NCBI GenBank assembly: GCA_021158845.1
Contig: JAGGSY010000088.1
Coordinates: forward strand, 1-5,031
DNA: 5,031 nucleotides
From: Caldisericia bacterium
Lineage (GTDB): Bacteria; Caldisericota; Caldisericia; B22-G15
Reading direction: 5' to 3'
Made by a program: the position numbers and the translations under genes. Shown in pieces: positions 1 through 4,514 of the stretch (position 1 is the stretch's first letter; the number at the start of each line of letters is the position of its first letter). The notes below the pieces were generated by a model. It did not search any database. It was not told the origin of the DNA and saw only the letters and a list, made by a program, of their open reading frames with translations.

Positions 1-47
1 GTTTTAGATAATGATCCATTTTTGTTAAATGCAAAGGTCATCTCCAC
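1..47 (-). other. possible 5' end of a further minus-strand ORF, running off the window
   Basis: After the phosphodiesterase stop codon, one minus-strand frame is open from just past a TAA (48-50) to the window edge. It contains GTG at 47-45 and ATG at 41-39, beginning MTFAFNKNG from the ATG. No properly spaced ribosome binding site is seen; a GGAG abuts the ATG. Only about 13 codons are visible, so this may equally be a non-coding spacer. No terminator hairpin is apparent in positions 1-61, so the operon could continue leftwards. Confidence 0.15.
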
Positions 48-61
48 TTACATAAATGGCA

Positions 62-763
62 CTAATGTTTTTCAGACTCCATAACTTTCTTTAACACATC
101 AGGAACATCAGTGAATATCCCATCAACTCCAATTTTTATAAGTCTTTTCATCATGAGTGGATTATTCACGGTGTATGGTTTTACAGTCAAACTTCTTAAG
201 TGCATCCTATCCACCATTCCTTTACTCACAAATATGAAGTATGGGTTAATTCCTGATAGAAAGGAAGGAAATGATTTACCATAGGGAGAAAAACATAAAC
301 CTTCAACTACTGCATTTTCTCTCTTTTTCTTTAAGTTTCTCAAAATATTAAAATCAAAGGAGGAAAAGATAAATCTTTCTACTGGATACTCTTCTATAAC
401 CTCAAGTAGCTTATCTAAAATTCCCGGATATATTCTTTCATTTCCCTTTATCTCTATGTTTACCTTTAAATTTACCTCCTTTAGAACCTCTTTAAGAGTT
501 GGAATATATGTGCCTCTATAATTAAATGAAAATAAAACTCCCACATCTATACCCTGAATTTCCTTGAGGGTGAGTTCTCTAATCTTCATGTTTCTTATAA
601 GGAAGGGATGGAAAACTACAAGTTCCCCATCCTTTGTCATATGGATGTCAAGTTCTATGAAGTCAGCTCCCAATTCCTCTGCCAGTTTGAAGGCAGGAAT
701 TGTATTTTCTAGAGCATATCTTGATGCACCTCTGTGGGCTATAATAAGAGGTTTTGAATTCAT
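62..763 (-). CDS. glycerophosphodiester phosphodiesterase-family protein, HD motif altered
   Basis: A 233-residue protein spanning the whole GDPD TIM-barrel domain, the usual size for cytosolic bacterial members, with no signal peptide. Known members hydrolyse glycerophosphodiesters to glycerol-3-phosphate and an alcohol using a metal ion. Visible motifs are HRG at residues 10-12, ENT at 19-21, ELD at 37-39 (metal ligands), NIEIKG at 102-107 and a C-terminal TVNNP...GVDGIFTD at about 198-219. The family's catalytic HD motif reads H52-P53: the Asp is absent, the H-to-R distance is one residue short, and the following loop is shortened before ELTLKEI. The usual Trp of the WTVN motif is Tyr197. 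The ATG overlaps the upstream gene's TGA as ATGA with no convincing SD of its own, suggesting translational coupling. Family membership is secure; activity and substrate are uncertain because of the HD change. Confidence 0.9.
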   Translation of the reverse strand: MNSKPLIIAHRGASRYALENTIPAFKLAEELGADFIELDIHMTKDGELVVFHPFLIRNMKIRELTLKEIQGIDVGVLFSFNYRGTYIPTLKEVLKEVNLKVNIEIKGNERIYPGILDKLLEVIEEYPVERFIFSSFDFNILRNLKKKRENAVVEGLCFSPYGKSFPSFLSGINPYFIFVSKGMVDRMHLRSLTVKPYTVNNPLMMKRLIKIGVDGIFTDVPDVLKKVMESEKH

Positions 764-1578
764 CTATTTATTTCTATCTCATCACAGGTCTTTAGTAATT
801 TTACCTTATCCCCAAATTCGTAAAGAAGCCTACATTTTCCATATGTTCCTGTGCAGTGCAAAGGGTATATTTTCTTTAAGTCAAATTTCTTAATCCCATC
901 TATCGCATCCTTTATTCTATCCTCAAAGTTCAATAGGTGAAGTCCACCAAGTACTCCAATTATTGGTAATCCCAGATAATTGTAAAAATGGGTGAGTGTA
1001 TTTGAAAGCCCAGAATGGTTGCATCCAGTTACTATAAAAATCCCAGAATCCATTTTAATTCCTATACTTATATCATCATAGATGGGATCAATAACAAACT
1101 CATCCCCATCCTTAACTACTAAGGTTTTGTCCATAAAATTATTTATTCTCTCAATCTGTCCAGAGAAGTAGAGACCTCCTTCTATTTCAAAAAATTCTCT
1201 TTTTAGTTTAAATCTTCCTCCGTACTTTTCATAAGTCTCTCTACTTTCAGGTATTCCAATGTAATCCTTTTTCTCACCTTTATCCTTGTACTTTCCCTTA
1301 AAGATGTCTGGATGTGCATATATCTCTACTTCCTTAGATCTATTTTTAAGAAAAGATAAAAGTCCTCCTGTATGATCGTTATGTCCATGAGACAAAATTA
1401 CATAGGAGATCTCATCTGGTTTAACATTTAGCCTCTCAAGGTTTTTTAACAAAGAAAATCCAAAACCTGTATCAAATAGAATTTTCTTACCATTCCTCTC
1501 TATAAGTAGAGAAAGACCATGTTCAGACAAACAGCCTCTTTTTCCAGATAAGTCATCCACAACTACTTTTATCTTCAT
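760..1578 (-). CDS. MBL-fold metallohydrolase, dihydropterin/RFAP-synthase-like (COG1237 type)
   Basis: A 272-residue cytosolic metallo-beta-lactamase-fold protein. Metal-binding motifs are LFDTG (D36), SHGHNDHTGG (H64, H66, D68, H69), AHP (H89) and GCNHSG (H188). The signatures EHGLSLLIE (19-27), LGGLHL (210-215) and HCTG (241-244) mark the subfamily commonly annotated 7,8-dihydropterin-6-methyl-4-(beta-D-ribofuranosyl)aminobenzene-5'-phosphate synthase, a name taken from archaeal methanopterin biosynthesis. In bacteria this name is often propagated without support, and nothing else in this window belongs to a pterin pathway, so only 'metallohydrolase' is safe. The ATG shares one base with the TAA of the upstream ferredoxin gene (TAATG) and the stop overlaps the downstream phosphodiesterase start, so it is the middle cistron of a tightly coupled operon. 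Length and motifs look complete. Confidence 0.92.
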   Translation of the reverse strand: MKIKVVVDDLSGKRGCLSEHGLSLLIERNGKKILFDTGFGFSLLKNLERLNVKPDEISYVILSHGHNDHTGGLLSFLKNRSKEVEIYAHPDIFKGKYKDKGEKKDYIGIPESRETYEKYGGRFKLKREFFEIEGGLYFSGQIERINNFMDKTLVVKDGDEFVIDPIYDDISIGIKMDSGIFIVTGCNHSGLSNTLTHFYNYLGLPIIGVLGGLHLLNFEDRIKDAIDGIKKFDLKKIYPLHCTGTYGKCRLLYEFGDKVKLLKTCDEIEINR

Positions 1579-2060
1579 TATTCTCTAACCATTGGCGCTC
1601 CACATTTCGGGCATTTCATTGAGTTACATGGAACACCGGGTTCATGTGGCACCCTTGTTCCACAGTTTGGACAGACGCAGTATCCAGTTGGTCCTCTTCC
1701 AAAACCTCCACCTCTTCCTCTTCCCATTCCTCTTCCTTGACCTCTCATTCCCATACCAAAACCTCTTCCTTGTCCTCTCATGCCAAACCTTCCTCCCATT
1801 CCTCTTCCATAACCCATGCCTCTACCACCATTAAAACCATACATTGGTGGTTGTATATTTTCTGGTTTTTTCATCTCTAAAGCTGGTGTTCCTGCAGTAA
1901 TTGCATCAACAGGACACCTCTCTGCGCAAATGCCACAATCTGTGCATAACGAAGGATCTATCTCTGCCTTCCCTTCCACAATGGTTATAGCATTCACAGG
2001 GCAGACCTTTTCACAAACTCCACATCCTGTACACCTATCTTTTATTACTTTGTATGCCAT
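1578..2060 (-). CDS. 2[4Fe-4S] ferredoxin with Gly/Arg/Met-rich linker and Cys-rich C-terminal domain
   Basis: A 160-residue three-part protein. Residues 1-57 are a bacterial-type 2[4Fe-4S] ferredoxin, with Cys at 10, 13, 16, 20 and 39, 42, 45, 49 (two CxxCxxCxxxCP motifs). Residues 76-123 are a low-complexity linker in which 24 of 48 residues are Gly, 10 Arg and 6 Met. Residues 128-160 form a small zinc-ribbon-like or rubredoxin-like domain with Cys 128, 130, 133, 145, 150, 153 and His139, ending CGAPMVRE. Likely roles are electron transfer, or metal/cluster handling for a partner; I do not know its specific partner. It is the first gene of the minus-strand operon, with AGGAGG six bases before the ATG and a TGGTAGAAT promoter element upstream. 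The start is well supported by this SD. The linker is what distinguishes it from ordinary ferredoxins; its Arg-Gly repeats resemble RGG boxes, but nucleic-acid binding is speculative. Confidence 0.9.
   Translation of the reverse strand: MAYKVIKDRCTGCGVCEKVCPVNAITIVEGKAEIDPSLCTDCGICAERCPVDAITAGTPALEMKKPENIQPPMYGFNGGRGMGYGRGMGGRFGMRGQGRGFGMGMRGQGRGMGRGRGGGFGRGPTGYCVCPNCGTRVPHEPGVPCNSMKCPKCGAPMVRE
1729..1781 (-). repeat. 33-bp-period imperfect repeat encoding GMRGQGRG twice
   Basis: Positions 1729-1748 and 1762-1781 match at 19 of 20 bases and lie 33 bases apart, in frame. They encode the octapeptide GMRGQGRG twice (residues 93-100 and 104-111). The surrounding linker contains further shorter CCTCTTCC units on the plus strand. 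Such an in-frame repeat is a likely site for length variation of the linker by slippage or unequal recombination. Confidence 0.8.
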
Positions 2061-2066
2061 TTCTTT

Positions 2067-2072
2067 CCTCCT
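2067..2072 (-). promoter_or_regulatory. Shine-Dalgarno of the ferredoxin gene
   Basis: AGGAGG on the minus strand, six bases before the ATG at 2060. It fixes the start of the ferredoxin gene and contrasts with the thioredoxin, sigma and Nudix genes, which have no such site. Confidence 0.88.
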
Positions 2073-2096
2073 AAATGAAAAAAACTTTCACTTTCC

Positions 2097-2124
2097 ATTC
2101 TACCACTTTTAATTATAAAAACAA
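2097..2124 (-). promoter_or_regulatory. predicted promoter of the ferredoxin-MBL-GDPD operon
   Basis: On the minus strand, TTGTTT (2124-2119) is followed after 16 bases by the extended −10 TGG-TAGAAT (2105-2097). Transcription would begin near 2090, giving a leader of about 30 bases that includes the AGGAGG. A perfect TATAAT on the same strand (2117-2112) is an alternative −10, but I see no good −35 for it. Prediction only. Confidence 0.5.
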
Positions 2125-2129
2125 ACTTT

Positions 2130-2151
2130 TTGAAAATTTATTGAAATTTTT
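2130..2151. repeat. tandem 11-bp TTGAAA-containing repeat between divergent promoters
   Basis: TTGAAAATTTA (2130-2140) is followed directly by TTGAAATTTTT (2141-2151), a one-helical-turn direct repeat in the divergent intergenic region. The second copy supplies the −35 proposed for thioredoxin. It could be an operator for both operons, or simply AT-rich promoter sequence; nothing here identifies a binding protein. Confidence 0.3.
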
Positions 2152-2168
2152 TAATTTAATGGTAATGT
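2141..2168 (+). promoter_or_regulatory. predicted promoter of thioredoxin, giving a leaderless or near-leaderless mRNA
   Basis: TTGAAA (2141-2146), a 16-base spacer, then the extended −10 TGG-TAATGT (2160-2168). With usual −10 geometry the transcript would start at about 2175-2176, on the thioredoxin ATG. No Shine-Dalgarno precedes that ATG, in agreement with a leaderless message. TGTAAT (2166-2171) is a competing −10 with a 19-base spacer. Confidence 0.45.
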
Positions 2169-2175
2169 AATTTAC

Positions 2176-2505
2176 ATGAGGATGAAGGAAGTGAGTTCGG
2201 AGAGTTTTAATAAAGAGGTTCTTGAGGAGAAGATCCCTGTAGTTGTGGATTTCTGGGCAGATTGGTGTCATCCATGTGAAGTAATAAAGCCTCATCTTGA
2301 GAAGTTGGCAAGGGAGTATGATGGGAAGATAAAGTTTGTTGCCATCGATGTTGAGAAAAATTCAGATATAGCCACGAAGTATGAGATTATGAACCTTCCA
2401 ACTCTCCTTATTTTTAAAGATGGGAAAGTTTATGGAGAGATAGTTGGGGCATATCCTTACTCTAAACTTAAAGAGGAGATTTTGGGTATTCTCGGTCTGG
2501 TATAA
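2176..2505 (+). CDS. trxA: thioredoxin with CHPC active site
   Basis: A 109-residue single-domain thioredoxin of the usual length with no signal peptide, hence cytosolic; it would reduce protein disulfides using a thioredoxin reductase encoded elsewhere. Visible features are the buried Asp25 in VVVDFWADW, the active site W30-C31-H32-P33-C34, the cis-Pro loop NLPT (Pro75) and Gly91 after strand beta-5. The active site has His in place of the Gly of WCGPC. This is not the DsbA order (CPHC), but a His between the cysteines generally makes a thioredoxin-fold protein more oxidising, so its role may differ from housekeeping TrxA. ATG 2176 is preferred to ATG 2182 because it fits the leaderless promoter geometry; neither has an SD. 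It is first in a plus-strand run followed 8 bases later by a sigma factor. Confidence 0.93.
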   Translation: MRMKEVSSESFNKEVLEEKIPVVVDFWADWCHPCEVIKPHLEKLAREYDGKIKFVAIDVEKNSDIATKYEIMNLPTLLIFKDGKVYGEIVGAYPYSKLKEEILGILGLV

Positions 2506-2506
2506 T
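2498..2506 (+). promoter_or_regulatory. extended −10 promoter overlapping the thioredoxin stop codon
   Basis: TGG-TATAAT lies at 2498-2506, a perfect −10 with the extended TG element; the thioredoxin TAA (2503-2505) is inside it. Transcription would start at about 2513, one base before the sigma factor ATG (2514). No good −35 is visible at 16-18 bases, which is acceptable for an extended −10 promoter. The sigma gene has no SD, so a leaderless transcript from here would explain its initiation. Confidence 0.5.
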
Positions 2507-2513
2507 ACATTTA

Positions 2514-3071
2514 ATGGATAGAGAAAAGGAAAAAATTCTTGTTGAGAGGGCTAAGCACGATAAAGAAGCCTTTGGTATTTTATTTAATGAGTATTTCTCC
2601 CTTATACTAAATTATGTCTTTAGAAGAATAGGAGATAAAGAGGACGCAAAGGAGATAACACAGGAAGTTTTCTTGAAAGCCCTCTCATCAATTTCAACCT
2701 ATAAGGATAGAGGCATTCCATATTCATCATACCTTATGCGAATAGCAATAAATGAGGTTAATGATTATGTAAAGAGGAAGAGAAGGATTATTTTAATGGA
2801 AGACATAAGGAATGTCTTTAAAGACTATTCCATAGATGACAAGAAGAAGAAATTTTTAATAATTCAAAGACTCCTCCTTAAACTCCCTTTAAAGTATCAA
2901 ACAGTCATCTCTTTAAAATACTTTGAAAAGATGAAGATAAAGGAAATAGCAGAAGTTTTAAATAAAAATGAGAATACTGTGAAAACACTTCTTAGAAGGG
3001 GTATTAAAAGGTTGAAGGAGGAGATAGAGAAAGACGAAACTTTTTCAAAGGAGTTTGGTTTAAATGAGTGA
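2514..3071 (+). CDS. ECF-type (sigma-70 family) RNA polymerase sigma factor
   Basis: A 185-residue protein with the two-domain layout of ECF sigma factors. Sigma region 2 covers about residues 16-92 and contains the core-binding helix DKEDAKEITQEVFLKA (41-56) and the −10-recognition segment ending DYVKRKRR (84-91). Region 4 covers about 117-172, with the LPLKYQTVISLKYFEKMKIKEIA start and a helix-turn-helix at roughly 142-165 (IKEIAEVLNKNENTVKTLLRRG). There is no region 3 or N-terminal extension, which supports group IV. It contains no cysteine. The next gene overlaps its 3' end by 8 bases, the classic sigma/anti-sigma arrangement. It lacks an SD; the ATG lies 7 bases after a TATAAT, suggesting a leaderless message. 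Its target promoters cannot be read from this window; the likely role is adjusting transcription to an envelope or extracytoplasmic signal. Confidence 0.93.
   Translation: MDREKEKILVERAKHDKEAFGILFNEYFSLILNYVFRRIGDKEDAKEITQEVFLKALSSISTYKDRGIPYSSYLMRIAINEVNDYVKRKRRIILMEDIRNVFKDYSIDDKKKKFLIIQRLLLKLPLKYQTVISLKYFEKMKIKEIAEVLNKNENTVKTLLRRGIKRLKEEIEKDETFSKEFGLNE
3049..3053 (+). promoter_or_regulatory. ribosome binding site of the anti-sigma candidate
   Basis: AGGAG inside the 3' end of the sigma gene, ten bases before ATG 3064. The spacing is a little long but favours 3064 over the in-frame ATG at 3073, where it would be 19 bases away. It allows coupled translation of the two overlapping genes. Confidence 0.5.
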
Positions 3072-3723
3072 GATGGAGAAGTTTGAAAAGGAACTAAACG
3101 AGCTTGAATTAGATAGAATAGAGGACGAGGAGTTTAAAAGAAAGCTTTATATTAAGCTTATGGAAAAGTATGAAAGTAAAAGGAGATTTATTTTAACTCC
3201 CTTCTTTAAAATTTCCATTGTAGTTTCACTCCTAATCCTTTTAGCCATTCCTCTCTATTTTGTTTTTTACCCAAGATTAAACAAAAATATCACAAAAAGA
3301 GAAGAAGTTAATGTCATGGAAAAGGTTGGCACATCATCACTACTGGATAATCTTACAAGAGATGATAAACTCATCAATGTAGAAGAACAGGGTGATAGGG
3401 AGATTCTTATCTATGAATCTGGTTTAAGGATTGTTAAAGTTGAGGAGAAGATCATAAAAATCTCTTATGGAGAGAAGGCTCCTCTTCTAAGATACGATAT
3501 ACATGGAGAAGGAGTTACTTCCTCTATGCTTAACAAGATAGAAGAAATTATAGAGAAAGACCCAAAGGTTGGTTTTTTGGTAAAAGGTGGGAGGATAGTG
3601 GAAAGTGGTAAGGTCAAAGATAATTTATATTACATAATCCTTGTGGCTTCGGATAGGGAGTGGAGAATAGTTGTAGATACAGAGGAGAAAAAGGTTGTTT
3701 CATTCTCTTCTCCTCCATACTGA
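3064..3723 (+). CDS. single-pass membrane protein, probable anti-sigma factor
   Basis: A 219-residue protein I cannot place in a named family. Residues 1-41 are a highly charged, probably helical cytosolic segment ending in KRR; about 46-69 form one hydrophobic transmembrane helix flanked by Pro; the remaining 150 residues should lie outside the membrane. The last part, about 165-215, has an alternating strand pattern with 'REWRIVVDTEEKKVVSF', reminiscent of PepSY-like folds. The assignment as anti-sigma rests on the 8-base overlap with the ECF sigma gene and on this topology: the N-terminal segment would hold the sigma factor and the outer domain would sense. There is no zinc-binding HxxxCxxC anti-sigma motif and no cysteine at all, so thiol-based sensing is excluded for this protein. 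It could instead be a membrane regulator with another role. Confidence 0.72.
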   Translation: MSEMEKFEKELNELELDRIEDEEFKRKLYIKLMEKYESKRRFILTPFFKISIVVSLLILLAIPLYFVFYPRLNKNITKREEVNVMEKVGTSSLLDNLTRDDKLINVEEQGDREILIYESGLRIVKVEEKIIKISYGEKAPLLRYDIHGEGVTSSMLNKIEEIIEKDPKVGFLVKGGRIVESGKVKDNLYYIILVASDREWRIVVDTEEKKVVSFSSPPY

Positions 3724-3747
3724 AACTTTTTTAAAATCTAAAAGTTT
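3723..3747. repeat. perfect inverted repeat AAACTTTT-N9-AAAAGTTT
   Basis: Arms at 3723-3730 and 3740-3747 are perfect 8-bp inverted copies with a 9-base spacer. The repeat starts on the last base of the anti-sigma stop and ends 8 bases before the SIMPL gene's SD. It is AT-rich and lacks a following U-tract, so it is a poor terminator; it could be an operator or a weak mRNA hairpin. Confidence 0.5.
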
Positions 3748-3755
3748 AAATAAAC

Positions 3756-3764
3756 AGGAGGTGA
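3756..3764 (+). promoter_or_regulatory. near-perfect Shine-Dalgarno of the SIMPL gene
   Basis: AGGAGGTGA, complementary to the usual 3' end of 16S rRNA, ends three bases before ATG 3768 (six bases between AGGAGG and the ATG). It fixes this start and implies efficient translation compared with the SD-less genes upstream. Confidence 0.9.
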
Positions 3765-3767
3765 AAA

Positions 3768-4514
3768 ATGAACAAAAACTTAGTGCTGTTTGTGGTTAGT
3801 GTCTTAATACTATCTGTTGGGCTATTTGGAGTGAGTTTTGGAGGAAACAGGGTGGCTAATGTGGAGAATGTAGCTTCAGAGAACACAATATCAGTTACAG
3901 GTCATGGAGTTATCAGTGTGAAGCCTGATGTGTGTTATGTAAATCTTGGAGTTGAACTTCAGGGGAAGACAGCAAAGGAGGTAAGTGAGAAGGCAGCAAC
4001 TATTATGAATAATGTCATCACTGCCATAAAAGATCTCGGTTTCACCGATGAGGATCTTGAAACAGTTGAATATTCATTAACTCCAGTCTATTCATATCCT
4101 CAAAATGAACCTCCAGTGCTTACTGGTTATAGATTGAGAAACATTGTTAGGGTTAAAATTACACAGAAGAATGAAGAGGGAAATCTCGACACCTCCCTTA
4201 TTGGCGAAGTTATTGATGCAGCCACAGAAAATGGAGCAAATGTGGTATCTGGGATAACATTTGATGTTTTGAACAAAAAAGAGCTCAAACTTCAGGCAAT
4301 TACCCTTGCTATGGAGGATGCAAAGAAAAAGGCAGAGGCAGCTCTTGCTGCTGTAAATGAAACGATAAAGACTGTAATTGAGATAAATGTTTCAGATGTA
4401 TCTTTCCCCTCCTGGATTGGAAAGAATATGAATTTAAGAGGTGAATCAACTACTCCAATATTTACTGGAGCACAGAATATAACAGTTAGTGTAAATGTAA
4501 AATTTGGATTTTAA
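3768..4514 (+). CDS. secreted SIMPL-domain (DUF541) protein
   Basis: A 248-residue protein with an N-terminal signal peptide (MNKN, hydrophobic core about 5-22, possible cleavage near the FGG at 24-26) and no lipobox cysteine, so it is exported or membrane-tethered. The SIMPL/DUF541 domain fills about residues 40-247. The classic pattern is visible: ISVTGHGVISVKPD start (41-54), TPVYSY...LTGYRLRNIVRVKI (105-131), LKLQAITLAMEDAKKKAEA near 173-191, and a final beta strand ITVSVNVKF. Family members are periplasmic or surface proteins, linked in some bacteria to oxidative-stress tolerance, but the molecular activity is not established. It follows the probable anti-sigma gene by 44 bases with its own strong SD and no clear promoter, so it is probably cotranscribed and may be an effector of the envelope response. 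It has a single cysteine, Cys56, on the mature side. Confidence 0.92.
   Translation: MNKNLVLFVVSVLILSVGLFGVSFGGNRVANVENVASENTISVTGHGVISVKPDVCYVNLGVELQGKTAKEVSEKAATIMNNVITAIKDLGFTDEDLETVEYSLTPVYSYPQNEPPVLTGYRLRNIVRVKITQKNEEGNLDTSLIGEVIDAATENGANVVSGITFDVLNKKELKLQAITLAMEDAKKKAEAALAAVNETIKTVIEINVSDVSFPSWIGKNMNLRGESTTPIFTGAQNITVSVNVKFGF

Noticed and set aside
564..893. 109-codon plus-strand ORF across the GDPD/MBL junction
   Set aside because: It lies antisense to two genes with clear family motifs, and its translation shows no domain or ribosome binding site.
1592..2112. Plus-strand ORFs opposite the ferredoxin gene (Ser/His/Leu-rich translations)
   Set aside because: They are the complement of the Gly/Arg-rich linker and Cys motifs; the low-complexity composition reflects the coding strand.
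2182..2184. Alternative thioredoxin start at the second ATG
   Set aside because: GAGG abuts it with no spacing, and the first ATG better fits the promoter geometry; the two-residue difference does not affect the fold.
2260..2280. Thioredoxin as a DsbA-like oxidase
   Set aside because: The order is CHPC, not CPHC, and there is no signal peptide or DsbA helical insertion.
2113..2295. 60-codon minus-strand ORF overlapping the thioredoxin start
   Set aside because: It covers the divergent promoter region and the thioredoxin active-site codons, has no SD and shows no recognisable features.
3722..3741. RpoE-like ECF promoter (GAAACTT ... TCTAA) before the SIMPL gene
   Set aside because: Only 8 bases separate the two elements, far below the spacing ECF sigma factors need.
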